Assembly (NCBI RefSeq): GCF_905200055.1
Contig: NZ_CAJKIS010000005.1
Span: 20,397-84,396, forward strand
Length of the DNA: 64,000 nt
Origin: an uncultured Fusobacterium sp.
GTDB lineage: Bacteria > Fusobacteriota > Fusobacteriia > Fusobacteriales > Fusobacteriaceae
Direction of reading: 5' to 3'
Positions 18,429 through 26,457 of this stretch are shown piece by piece (position 1 is the stretch's first letter; each line of letters begins with the position of its first letter). Below the pieces are notes generated by a model, which had not been told where the DNA came from, made no database searches, and saw only the letters and a list, made by a program, of their open reading frames with translations. Position numbers and translations under genes: made by a program.

Positions 18429-19853
18429 TTACTTTAGTATTGTTTTTATAATCTCTTTAAGTTTTTCTTCTAAATTTTTATTTTTTAAAATCTCTTCTAC
18501 TTTTCTTACTCCGTATCCAACTTTTCTAATATAGATTAGATTTCTAGGAGAAACATTACAAGAAGTTATTCCCTTTCCTATTACTCCACTTCCCAAAGTC
18601 ATAGCTGGAAAAAGATTAGTTGTTATTCCTAAGCTACCAAAACTTCCTCCAGTATTTACTAAAACTCTTCCAACTGGTTTTTTCAATATAAATTGTTCTA
18701 TTATATTTTCATCCTGAGAGTGTATTATTAATGTATGTCCTTGTTTATCACTTAATAAAAGTTCTATACATTTTTCACAAGCATTTTTCCAATCCTCTTC
18801 TACATAAAGATCAAGTACTGGACAAAGCTTTTCTTTAGAATATTCACTATCTAATGTTAAATATTTTTCATTAGTTATTAATAACTTCACATTTTTTTCT
18901 ACTTTTATTCCAGCTTTCTCTGCTAAAAATTGTGAACTTTTTCCTATATAGTTTTTATTAAATTTTCCAAATTTATCAAAAATAATCTCTTTTAATCTCT
19001 TAGATTCCTCTTCATTTAGGAAATAAGCATTATTTTTTATAAACTCTTTTTTTACCTCTTCCAAGATAACCTTTTCTACAACTATTATCTCTTCACTTCC
19101 AGGAATAATACCATTATCAAAAGTTTTACTATCTACTATATTTTTTACTGCTTCTTTGATATCTGCTGTTCTTTCTATAAATACTGGACTATCTCCATTT
19201 CCACCATAGATATATGATTTCCCACTTGTTTTTATCTCATCTAAAAGTTCATCTATCCCAGTATTTAATATAAGATTTATATCTTTATGATTTAACAGCT
19301 CTTTGCTTCCATTTAGTGAACATCTACTTATATAAGAGATAATACCTTGAGGTGCTCCTGATTTTTCTATAATATCTATAATTGTATCCATAACTTTTTT
19401 AGTAGTTTTTTTAGCTTTCTTAGACATTCCAAAAACTATTCCATTTCCTGATTTAATAGCTATTATACTCTTATAAATTAGAGTGGAAACTATATTGGCT
19501 TCTGAACAAAAAGCTGCAATTACTCCTACAGGAACACCAACATCTAAAGTTTTATCTTCTTTATTATTTTCAATTACTCCTACACATCTCATATTTTTTA
19601 AAGCTTTTTCTAAATTATTTAAAAACAATTCTAGTTTTAATTTTTTATCTTCAACATTTCCTATCTCTGTTTCCTCATAATCTAGTTTTGCAAACTCTTC
19701 AATATGATCTTTTATTTCTTTAAAAATATTATTTACAATGAAATCTAGTTGTTCTTGAGAGAAATTTTTTACTATTTTCTGTGCTTCTCTTGCATTTTCA
19801 ACTAATATTCTTGCCTCTTGCATAGAAAGTAAGTCGTTATCTATAATATCCAT
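18429..19853 (-). CDS. Aldehyde dehydrogenase paralogue lacking the catalytic cysteine
   Basis: 474 residues, clearly related to the acylating dehydrogenase at 10238-11740 along its whole length. The active-site loop that reads FDNGTICASEQ there reads FDNGIIPGSEE here, so the nucleophilic Cys is Pro (P251, codon 19101-19103). The nucleotide loop has also changed (ATGGPGM to NTGIDEL). There is no frameshift, and the gene keeps its place directly before cutC, so it looks maintained rather than decaying. A structural, scaffold or regulatory role inside the compartment is plausible; catalysis as a Cys-dependent dehydrogenase is not. Confidence 0.88.
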   Translation of the reverse strand: MDIIDNDLLSMQEARILVENAREAQKIVKNFSQEQLDFIVNNIFKEIKDHIEEFAKLDYEETEIGNVEDKKLKLELFLNNLEKALKNMRCVGVIENNKEDKTLDVGVPVGVIAAFCSEANIVSTLIYKSIIAIKSGNGIVFGMSKKAKKTTKKVMDTIIDIIEKSGAPQGIISYISRCSLNGSKELLNHKDINLILNTGIDELLDEIKTSGKSYIYGGNGDSPVFIERTADIKEAVKNIVDSKTFDNGIIPGSEEIIVVEKVILEEVKKEFIKNNAYFLNEEESKRLKEIIFDKFGKFNKNYIGKSSQFLAEKAGIKVEKNVKLLITNEKYLTLDSEYSKEKLCPVLDLYVEEDWKNACEKCIELLLSDKQGHTLIIHSQDENIIEQFILKKPVGRVLVNTGGSFGSLGITTNLFPAMTLGSGVIGKGITSCNVSPRNLIYIRKVGYGVRKVEEILKNKNLEEKLKEIIKTILK

Positions 19854-19875
19854 TTCTCTTCACCTTCATGTAAAA

Positions 19876-20175
19876 CTATAAATTTTCAATAGCATATCTA
19901 TCTATTATCTTTTGTAAATCATTGTGTGGTCTAGCAATTACTACTGAACTATATAAATTTCCACCTTCCATATTATTTACAGCATATACTCCTGCATCAA
20001 CTGCTGCTTTACAAGCTCCTACATCTCCAGTTACAATTACAGATATATACCCTGATGCAACATTTTCATATCCAACTAGTTCAACATCTGCTGCTTTACA
20101 CATAGCATCTGCTGCTTCTAGAGCAAATACCAGTCCAAATGTTTCTATTAATCCTATTGCTTCACGTCTTATCAT
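19876..20175 (-). CDS. Hexameric microcompartment shell protein (BMC domain)
   Basis: 99 residues from the ATG at 20175, which has AAGGAG eight bases upstream; an ATG eight codons earlier overlaps the previous gene and has no ribosome site. One BMC domain with EAIGLIETFGLVFALEAADAM and GYISVIVTGDVGACKAA, ending in the usual RPHNDL stretch. It is more divergent than the other shell proteins of the locus, with Cys residues in helix positions, and may have a distinct pore. It lies between another shell gene and the Cys-less dehydrogenase. Confidence 0.92.
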   Translation of the reverse strand: MIRREAIGLIETFGLVFALEAADAMCKAADVELVGYENVASGYISVIVTGDVGACKAAVDAGVYAVNNMEGGNLYSSVVIARPHNDLQKIIDRYAIENL

Positions 20176-20188
20176 ATCCCTACTCCTT

Positions 20189-20488
20189 CTATTCTCCATC
20201 TATATCATGAACTGAAACTATTTTTCCTACTTCACTAATAGGTCTTGGCATAACATTTTTTGCTGTAAGTGTACCAATTGCTTTTGCTGCTGCTGCTCCA
20301 GCTTCAACTGCTGCTGTTACTGCTGCCACATCACCTTTTATCATTATTGTTACCAATGTAGAACCTATATTTTCATAAGATACAAGTTCTACGTTTGCTG
20401 CTTTTAGCATCTTATCTGCTGCATCTAAAGCTGGAACTAATCCTATTGTTTCTACAAGCCCTAATGCTTCATTTCCATAATATTTCAT
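20189..20488 (-). CDS. Hexameric microcompartment shell protein (BMC domain)
   Basis: 99 residues with one BMC domain: EALGLVETIGLVPALDAADK and STLVTIMIKGDVAAVTAAV, with the final VMPRPISEV. The pore loop (ENIGSTLVT) differs from the GGG type in the shell proteins at 9254 and 11740, which would give a different pore lining. Ribosome site GGAGG is present upstream. It is the first shell gene of the operon, 16 bases after the small unknown protein. Confidence 0.93.
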   Translation of the reverse strand: MKYYGNEALGLVETIGLVPALDAADKMLKAANVELVSYENIGSTLVTIMIKGDVAAVTAAVEAGAAAAKAIGTLTAKNVMPRPISEVGKIVSVHDIDGE

Positions 20489-20504
20489 TTTATCCTCCTT
20501 CTTT

Positions 20505-20771
20505 TTAGTCCTTTATAAAGCTATTTATTGTTTTTTTACTTTCTTCACTTGCTTGATAATAGATAATTAATTCCCCATCATCACTTAAATCTGCTGCTAC
20601 CTCTTCTATTAATCCGTTTGCTTCTGCTGTTAAAAGAGCATCTTTTATATCTTTTTTATTAAATGCTTTAAAAGATGAATATTCATTTTTTAATGCTTCC
20701 ATCACATCATTTGCTGATGCTTTAGAAACTTTTGTAAAATATTTTAATATAGCATAATTTAATGGTTTCAT
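20505..20771 (-). CDS. Small conserved-looking protein of the cut operon, unknown function
   Basis: 88 residues from the ATG at 20771, supported by AAGGAGG and by a TAATG stop/start overlap with the transporter gene; a longer frame reading back into the transporter is a shadow. The chain LNYAILKYFTKVSKASANDV followed by a second helix, a helix-rich DIKDALLTAEANGLIEEV and a hairpin with DGELIIYYQ has the order of a winged-helix fold. It could be a regulator or a small assembly factor. No function is claimed; the winged-helix reading is inference from the pattern. Confidence 0.7.
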   Translation of the reverse strand: MKPLNYAILKYFTKVSKASANDVMEALKNEYSSFKAFNKKDIKDALLTAEANGLIEEVAADLSDDGELIIYYQASEESKKTINSFIKD

Positions 20772-21865
20772 TAATTTTCCTCCTTTTTCTTGAAAAAATC
20801 TAATGGATTTACAGCAATTAATAATATTCCAAAGATCATAACTACTGCTCCTATCCAAGCAACTGTTGGTAAGTTCCAACCATCAATTCCTGAAATAACT
20901 CCTAAAAATAACCAACAGAAGAAAGGACTAAAGAATGAATAAGTTCCATTACATGCTGTTCCAAGTCCTGCTCCACACATACTGTTTCCTTTATACCAAG
21001 TCATAAATGAAACAAATGTTGACAATCCACTTAATGCAAACCAGATCATTGCTGGCATACTTGTTAATGCTTGGATAGTTAAAGAAGTTGAAATATCAAT
21101 TCCTCCTGCCATTACTCCAATTGCTGGTACAACTATGAAAAGGTTTACTATTCCACAAGTCAATTGTCTTACACAAATTCCAATTTGAGTGTCAACCATT
21201 GCTGAAGCATATCCAGCTACACAACCTTCAAATCCCCAACCAAATGCTGCTATAATTGCAATAACAAGACCTAATAGAAGTTCTGTTGAGAAGTTCTCTC
21301 CCATTCCTGTACTACCAATCATGAAACTAGCAAAAACACAAATTCCGATTCCTAAAGCCATTCTTTTATTTATCTCTTGTTTATAAAAGATTTTTCCTAA
21401 AATAGCTGCTATTGCAGGACATAATGCTGAAATTGGAACTATTATTGATCCTGCCATTTGTAGTGCCACAACAAATGCTGTTCCTGCTATTGGTCCTCCT
21501 ATTAATGCTGCAAGCATAATTTGTTTACCAGGTTTTGTATTTAGTGTTCTTAGAAAATCTTGAAATTTTCCTTGATATATTGAGTTTAATATCGCCCAAA
21601 ATGAACTTGAAATATCATTTATTGCATTTCCTAAAGCTGCTAGAAGATAAACTATTACAAATGCTGAAAGTCCTGCTGTGTTTTCTCCATACCAGTCTGA
21701 CCATACTCCTTTTGTCATTCCCAATGTTAAGCATGCTGTATAAATACCATATGTTATTCCAGAAAATAACGCTATTTGTATTCCCTTCTTTAAAAATTTA
21801 TTCTTAACTTCAGCCTTCAATTTAAGAATTTTTATTTCTTTTTCCGTTAATTCACTGTTGATCAT
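20771..21865 (-). CDS. DMT/EamA-like membrane transporter of the cut operon
   Basis: 364 residues with about ten hydrophobic segments after a charged N-terminal tail of some 28 residues, the plan of the drug/metabolite transporter superfamily. It is the first gene behind the MerR-type promoter, so it is coexpressed with the choline lyase. Import of choline or export of trimethylamine are the obvious candidates, but nothing in the sequence settles this. Ribosome site AGGAGG precedes the ATG. The stop overlaps the next start. Confidence 0.75.
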   Translation of the reverse strand: MINSELTEKEIKILKLKAEVKNKFLKKGIQIALFSGITYGIYTACLTLGMTKGVWSDWYGENTAGLSAFVIVYLLAALGNAINDISSSFWAILNSIYQGKFQDFLRTLNTKPGKQIMLAALIGGPIAGTAFVVALQMAGSIIVPISALCPAIAAILGKIFYKQEINKRMALGIGICVFASFMIGSTGMGENFSTELLLGLVIAIIAAFGWGFEGCVAGYASAMVDTQIGICVRQLTCGIVNLFIVVPAIGVMAGGIDISTSLTIQALTSMPAMIWFALSGLSTFVSFMTWYKGNSMCGAGLGTACNGTYSFFSPFFCWLFLGVISGIDGWNLPTVAWIGAVVMIFGILLIAVNPLDFFKKKEEN

Positions 21866-21949
21866 CTAACTCCTCCTAAAAAATATTAATATTATTTTTA
21901 AATTATTCTAATTTAGACTAAAAGGTTGGCTTAAATCTTTTTCAAATTT

Positions 21950-21981
21950 ATTATAGACCTTCCATTTAAGGTTAAAGTCAA
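21950..21981 (-). promoter_or_regulatory. MerR-type promoter of the cut operon with centred operator dyad
   Basis: On the minus strand TTGACT (21976-21981) and TATAAT (21950-21955) are separated by 20 bases rather than 17. The dyad ACCTT-6-AAGGT (21957-21972) lies in the middle of the spacer. Over-long spacers with a centred dyad are the mark of promoters that MerR-family activators untwist, and the gene at 22212-23036 encodes such a protein. Transcription would start near 21943, about 78 bases before the transporter ATG. Confidence 0.78.
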
Positions 21982-22127
21982 ATATTTTTTCATTTTTTAT
22001 GATAGTTCTTTTATAGAACGTTAACTTCTAAAATTATTCTTTTATTTCTTTTTCAAAATTAATTAAAGTGTCATTTTGGTAAATTAATGTCTGATTTTTA
22101 TTTTTGTATATATTTTTAGTCAAAATT

Positions 22128-22155
22128 AAAACCTTCCATATAGGTGGAAGGTTTT
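22128..22155. repeat. Palindrome sharing the ACCTTCC half-site
   Basis: AAAACCTTCCA (22128-22138) and TGGAAGGTTTT (22145-22155) form an 11-bp inverted repeat around a six-base centre. It shares ACCTTCCAT with the operator at 21957-21965. It could be a second binding site for the MerR-like protein, or a hairpin assisting termination of the upstream gene. No promoter with matching spacing was found over it. Confidence 0.55.
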
Positions 22156-22170
22156 GATTTTATATAATAA

Positions 22171-22207
22171 AAAAGACCTTAATACTTTTACTAAGGTCTT
22201 TTTATAC
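22171..22207 (-). terminator. Terminator of the adh-merR unit
   Basis: AAAAGACCTTA (22171-22181) pairs with TAAGGTCTTTT (22192-22202), flanked by T runs on both strands. It lies about ten bases after the MerR-type gene and separates it from the cut promoter. Confidence 0.85.
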
Positions 22208-22211
22208 TAAA

Positions 22212-23036
22212 TTATTGTATTTTTAATTTCACCATTATCTCTGTAACATACTTTTGTTCATCTTTTGTGCTCCAATAATCAATCACATATCTTTCAAAAC
22301 ATATATCATCATATTTATAGTTATGGTATTTCAACCAATCTTTTATTTTTTTATATGTTTCATCAATATTTTCATGTGATCCTATATGATAAGCTGAAGC
22401 CACCATATAACCACCATATTTAGTTAATTTATCACTTGAACATTTTTTTAAATTTTTCTGTAAAATTCTTACTTTTTTACATTTCTTTTCTATCTTTTCA
22501 TCAAAAGAAGGAAACTCTATAATGACTGGGCCTGTTATTGCATTTTCTATCTTTTCAATGTAATTTGTAAATTCTATATTTATAACAGATTTTACATAAT
22601 CATAGTCATAATCTTGTTCTAAAAAAAGCATCTCAGCTTCTTCTAAAAACTTTATTTTAACATCTTGAATATCATATTCTATAACCATTTTTGCTTCTCT
22701 AACTAATGAATACCAATCTTCTATAGATTTTTTCTTTAAATTCAATTCCTCTTCTATTGATTGCAACTCTTTAATTTTTTCTCCAAAATCTTCTTCTATT
22801 GTTGAAAATCCAGAACTATAAATCAATGATTTTATTTGATCAAGAGTAAATCCACTTTGTTTATAATATTTTATTACTGGTATTGTATATAAATTATCCT
22901 TATCATAATAACGATAACCATTTTCATTTATTTCACAAGGAGATAACAAACCAATTTGATCATAAAATCTCAATGTTTTTTTTCCTATTTTACATATCTT
23001 TTCCACTTTTCCTATGCAATATTTTTTCTCACTCAT
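22212..23036 (-). CDS. MerR-family activator with GyrI-like effector domain, probable cut regulator
   Basis: 274 residues. The N-terminal MerR helix-turn-helix and wing read KICKIGKKTLRFYDQIGLLS then NGYRYYDKDNL (residues 13-48), followed by a long dimerisation coiled coil (about 85-115). The C-terminal half (about 120-274) resembles the GyrI/BltR small-molecule-binding fold, e.g. GGYMVASAYHIGSHENIDET. It lies directly upstream of a promoter with a 20-bp spacer and a centred dyad, so it very likely activates the choline operon; choline or a downstream metabolite would be the signal. Placement downstream of the alcohol dehydrogenase suggests cotranscription with it. Confidence 0.85.
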   Translation of the reverse strand: MSEKKYCIGKVEKICKIGKKTLRFYDQIGLLSPCEINENGYRYYDKDNLYTIPVIKYYKQSGFTLDQIKSLIYSSGFSTIEEDFGEKIKELQSIEEELNLKKKSIEDWYSLVREAKMVIEYDIQDVKIKFLEEAEMLFLEQDYDYDYVKSVINIEFTNYIEKIENAITGPVIIEFPSFDEKIEKKCKKVRILQKNLKKCSSDKLTKYGGYMVASAYHIGSHENIDETYKKIKDWLKYHNYKYDDICFERYVIDYWSTKDEQKYVTEIMVKLKIQ

Positions 23037-23067
23037 TATCTCACCACAGCATTCAATTTTTTATTTT

Positions 23068-24213
23068 CTAGCCAATTACTTTGTCTAAAATTTTATAAAT
23101 TTCTTCTTGAGATACTTTCTTAGGATTAGATTTTGTACATACATCTTTTTCTAATGCTCTATACACTTCTTCTTTAAATATATTTATATCTTCTATATTT
23201 TTCCCAAGTTCCTTTAAGTTTTTAGGAATTCCTAATTTTTTATTTAATTCAGATATATATCTCACTAAATTATTGGCTCCTATTATAGGATTACATGAAT
23301 TTAACCCTATAATTTTTGCTAATTTTTGATATTTTTTAGTCACTAAATTACAATTCTCTCCAACATAAGATGTTACTTTACAATCTGAATTATACTCAAT
23401 TACATAAGGCAAAATAATAGCATTTATCTTTCCATGTGGAATATGAAGTTTTCCTCCTATTGCATGAGCTAAACTATGTGTTATTCCTAACCCAGCATTA
23501 TTAAATGCTAATCCTGCTAAACATGAGGCATTATGCATTCTCTCACGATAATATAAATTTTCACCTTCTAAGTAAGCTTTTTCTAGATTTTCTATAGCTA
23601 AACTAAAAGCTTTTTCTGCAAAGGCATCTGTAAAATCATTTGCTCCATTTGAGACATAAGCTTCTATTGCATGAGTTATTACATCCATTCCTGTATCTGC
23701 TGTTATACTTTTTGGTACACTTTTAATTAAATCTGCATCTAAAATAGCAACTGTTGGTAATAATTCCTTTGAAGTTAAAGCATATTTAAGATGTTCTGCT
23801 TCATTTGTAATAACAGAATATTCTGTTACTTCTGATCCTGTTCCACTAGTAGTAGGAATTGCATAAAATTCAATTTTTTTAGAATGATCTTTATTTAATT
23901 TATTATAATACTCTCTTATAGCCTTTGCTCCATCAATTGAAGATCCTCCACCTAAAGCTATAATTAAATCGATATTTTCATTCTTTAAAACTTGAACTCC
24001 CATTGCTACTATTTTTACTGTAGGATCTGGTATTACCTCATCAAATACTGCTACATTACAGTTGTGAATATAATTTTTAACTTTTTCAACCATCCCAGAA
24101 CTATTAATAAACTTATCGCATACTATTAAAATATTTTTATCAACAAGTTCCCCTAATTTTTTTAAAGCCTCTTCACCAAAACAAATTGTAGTGCTAATAG
24201 TAAATTCTTGCAT
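23068..24213 (-). CDS. Iron-containing alcohol dehydrogenase (CutO/EutG type)
   Basis: 381 residues of the group III (Fe-dependent) alcohol dehydrogenase family. The NAD-binding stretch ALGGGSSIDGAKAI lies near residues 94-107, and the metal ligands are in the family stretch HSLAHAIGGKLHIPHGK (about 256-272). It would reduce acetaldehyde to ethanol and regenerate NAD+ for the acylating dehydrogenase. It is not in the main operon but precedes the MerR gene by 31 bases. No N-terminal targeting helix is seen, so it may be cytosolic. Confidence 0.9.
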   Translation of the reverse strand: MQEFTISTTICFGEEALKKLGELVDKNILIVCDKFINSSGMVEKVKNYIHNCNVAVFDEVIPDPTVKIVAMGVQVLKNENIDLIIALGGGSSIDGAKAIREYYNKLNKDHSKKIEFYAIPTTSGTGSEVTEYSVITNEAEHLKYALTSKELLPTVAILDADLIKSVPKSITADTGMDVITHAIEAYVSNGANDFTDAFAEKAFSLAIENLEKAYLEGENLYYRERMHNASCLAGLAFNNAGLGITHSLAHAIGGKLHIPHGKINAIILPYVIEYNSDCKVTSYVGENCNLVTKKYQKLAKIIGLNSCNPIIGANNLVRYISELNKKLGIPKNLKELGKNIEDINIFKEEVYRALEKDVCTKSNPKKVSQEEIYKILDKVIG

Positions 24214-24280
24214 CTTTCTATCTCCTTAAAATAAAATTTTAAAAAGATTTAAAGTTTGCCTATTCCTTTCAGTCATTTTC

Positions 24281-24309
24281 ATAATAACATATAAACTTTA
24301 TAAAATCAA
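24281..24309 (-). promoter_or_regulatory. Promoter of the adh-merR unit
   Basis: Minus strand TTGATT (24304-24309) and TATTAT (24281-24286) with a 17-base spacer, about 65 bases before the alcohol dehydrogenase ATG. No dyad like that of the cut promoter is seen here, so this unit may not respond to MerR in the same way. Confidence 0.6.
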
Positions 24310-24388
24310 CATGTTTATCTGTCATCTATATTGATTTAATTATTACTATTTTTGTCATAAATAATTCAATAACATAGCATTTCATATA

Positions 24389-24420
24389 AAAAGGTGATTA
24401 AAAAAATTTAATCACCTTTT
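24389..24420 (-). terminator. Terminator after the alarmone synthetase gene
   Basis: AAAAGGTGATTA (24389-24400) pairs with TAATCACCTTTT (24409-24420) in a 12-bp stem eight bases after the stop, with T-rich sequence on both sides. Confidence 0.85.
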
Positions 24421-24428
24421 CTTGTTTT

Positions 24429-25211
24429 TTATTTAAACTTATTATCTAGTTCTCTCGGTGGACACTCTTTATCATTATGTAAACTAAATTGAGATTTCAT
24501 CTTTTTAATAAATGTTCCCATTTCATCAGCACTTCCAACAATTCTATTAAATATACCTAAATACTCTGTAATTATTGGGTTATCAACATCATAAGGATAT
24601 CTCATCAAGTGATCTATCTCACTCCACGCCTCTTCAAACACTGTTCTAACTTGAATTTCTACAAGAATCTCATCTTTTCTAGTAACTGGTATTCCTATCA
24701 AATAGTGAACAGAACGATATCCATGATCTCTTACTACAATTTCACAATTTAACTCTGATATACTCTCTTGAAGTTGAGCAACATTGTAGTCCCCTCTTCT
24801 TATATTTATTTGTGGAGTTTCCCTTATCTCCCATAAATTCATAATATCTTCATGTATACCACGCCAATCATCTTTAAAAAGATGTAATACTCTTATTCCA
24901 ATAAGATCTGTTACAATTTTTTTATATGTTTCTACAGAAATCCCTCTATCAACATATTTTTTTCCTTTGCGAATAATCTTTTCAATAAGATGTTCTGGTT
25001 TTTTAACTCTTCTTCTTACAGAGTGCACATTATTTCCATCAATTAATTTTGAAACTATATGTTCTGCCTCTTTTTCTAAATATGGAACAAGGGCTGTATA
25101 ATCTTCATATATTTTCAATAGCTCTTCCCAAACTAATCCTGTTGATTCAAAGTATTTTTCATCAATAGAAAACCTTTTAAAGAACTGTTCTTTATCTAAA
25201 ATATCAGACAT
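24429..25211 (-). CDS. Small alarmone synthetase (RelA/SpoT synthetase domain)
   Basis: 260 residues with a single (p)ppGpp synthetase domain and no HD hydrolase, TGS or ACT domain. Family marks in order: VHSVRRRVKKPEHLIEKI (about residues 58-75), DLIGIRVLHLF, RDHGYRSVHYLIG and the catalytic EIQVRTVFEEAWSEIDH. It would transfer pyrophosphate from ATP to GDP or GTP. Some small synthetases are housekeeping stress enzymes and some are toxins. It is the third gene of a tight operon with an acidic unknown protein and a SIR2-like protein, which hints at a dedicated stress or defence role; that part is inference. Confidence 0.9.
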   Translation of the reverse strand: MSDILDKEQFFKRFSIDEKYFESTGLVWEELLKIYEDYTALVPYLEKEAEHIVSKLIDGNNVHSVRRRVKKPEHLIEKIIRKGKKYVDRGISVETYKKIVTDLIGIRVLHLFKDDWRGIHEDIMNLWEIRETPQINIRRGDYNVAQLQESISELNCEIVVRDHGYRSVHYLIGIPVTRKDEILVEIQVRTVFEEAWSEIDHLMRYPYDVDNPIITEYLGIFNRIVGSADEMGTFIKKMKSQFSLHNDKECPPRELDNKFK

Positions 25212-25222
25212 TTTTCACCTCT

Positions 25223-26455
25223 TTAATTAAATTTTTCTACCTTTTCTAAAGATATTTCAACTGCTTTTCTATAACCACATATTTCATTATCTTTTGTAAA
25301 CTCTCTCTCACTAACTTCAGATTTAACCTTTATAATCTCTTTAATATCAAAATTAATTCCTCTAAATTCTAATTTATGAACCCTTTCAAAAGTCAGATTA
25401 TCTCCAGCCTGAATATCAAAGCTATTTTTTATTCTAAAGTTAATCCAGCTATCAATTTTTTTACCTTCTAAAATAGCTTCAGTTAAAAAAACTTCATAGA
25501 AACTATTAGTTATCTCTGCAAAATTCTTTTCTCTATTTAAAGAAAATGAGTTCACTATATTTTTATATGAATTTGCTAACTCTTGTAATAGATTAAATTT
25601 ATATACCTCTATTCTATTTTCGAAAGTTATATCTCCAACTAATTTTTTAAATTTAAACTCTATTTTTGCTCCACTAAATATCTCTTTTAAAATATTTACA
25701 ACCTCTATAAAACGAGAGTTTTTTATCTTATTAAAGATCTCATATTTATAGAAATCTCCATTTTTTACAAGAGTCTCTCCATTTAGAAGATCTATGCTTA
25801 AAGCCACTTTAAATTCTCTTGTTTTTATCTCTAAAAGCTTAAATTTATCATAAACTAAAATTTTTAATGAAGTATTATTCAAAAGAGTCTCTCCAATTTT
25901 TACTGTTGAAGTTCCTACGCTTATAACCTCATTAAAAGATAGTTCATTTGAAAAATTTGAATAAGAAATAGGAAAATTATTTAGGTGTAGAGAAGTATAT
26001 TGTATTTCTAATCCGCTTTCAACTAACCTTACATCATCATTATCTGTTAAGATTGTAATATCTTTAGGATCTCTTTTCTCCTCTAAATTTTCAGCTACAA
26101 CATTTTCAACTATAATTTCATCTTTTTTTTCCTCTTCAGGCTCTTCTGAAACTATTTCGCTCTCTGTTGTTTCTTTTAAATTTACCTCTTCCTTTTCACT
26201 CTCATTGTTTGTCGAAGTTTCTTGAACTTCTATTTTTTCTTCTTTCTCTATCTTTAAATTTCCCTCAGCAGGTAGAACTTTTTCTTCAGTTATATCAGCT
26301 AAAGTATTCTCTTGAGTTTCTACTTCCTTTTTCTCTTCCTCTTGGGATTTTATCTCTAACTCTTTTTCAGCAAATAGCTTTTTTTGTTGAAGTTCATCAA
26401 AAATTTCACTACTTTTTTCATCTTTTTTTTCGGTAATAATGTCCCCAGATTCCAT
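25223..26455 (-). CDS. Acidic-tailed protein of unknown function between SIR2-like and alarmone synthetase genes
   Basis: 410 residues, not recognised. Residues 1-130 are low-complexity and rich in Glu and Lys, with repeated EEK/EEE blocks, probably disordered. Residues 135-410 look folded, with alternating strands and helices (e.g. RLVESGLEIQYTSLHLNNF, SLKILVYDKFKLLEIKTREF). No signal peptide or membrane segment is present. It starts two bases after the SIR2-like stop and ends eleven bases before the synthetase, so the three are expressed as a unit. It may be the adaptor or regulator of the unit. Confidence 0.6.
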   Translation of the reverse strand: MESGDIITEKKDEKSSEIFDELQQKKLFAEKELEIKSQEEEKKEVETQENTLADITEEKVLPAEGNLKIEKEEKIEVQETSTNNESEKEEVNLKETTESEIVSEEPEEEKKDEIIVENVVAENLEEKRDPKDITILTDNDDVRLVESGLEIQYTSLHLNNFPISYSNFSNELSFNEVISVGTSTVKIGETLLNNTSLKILVYDKFKLLEIKTREFKVALSIDLLNGETLVKNGDFYKYEIFNKIKNSRFIEVVNILKEIFSGAKIEFKFKKLVGDITFENRIEVYKFNLLQELANSYKNIVNSFSLNREKNFAEITNSFYEVFLTEAILEGKKIDSWINFRIKNSFDIQAGDNLTFERVHKLEFRGINFDIKEIIKVKSEVSEREFTKDNEICGYRKAVEISLEKVEKFN

Positions 26456-26457
26456 TA

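Noticed and set aside
18429..19853. Pseudogene call for the Cys-less aldehyde dehydrogenase
   Set aside because: The frame is full length, has normal gene spacing and no frameshift or stop; loss of the nucleophile alone suggests changed function, not decay.
20505..20879. A 124-residue version of the small cut-operon protein
   Set aside because: The first 36 residues overlap the transporter gene and lack a ribosome site; the ATG at 20771 has AAGGAGG and a TAATG junction.
22128..22155. A second MerR promoter
   Set aside because: The palindrome is convincing, but no -35/-10 pair with 19-20 base spacing spans it on either strand; it is kept only as a repeat or possible operator.
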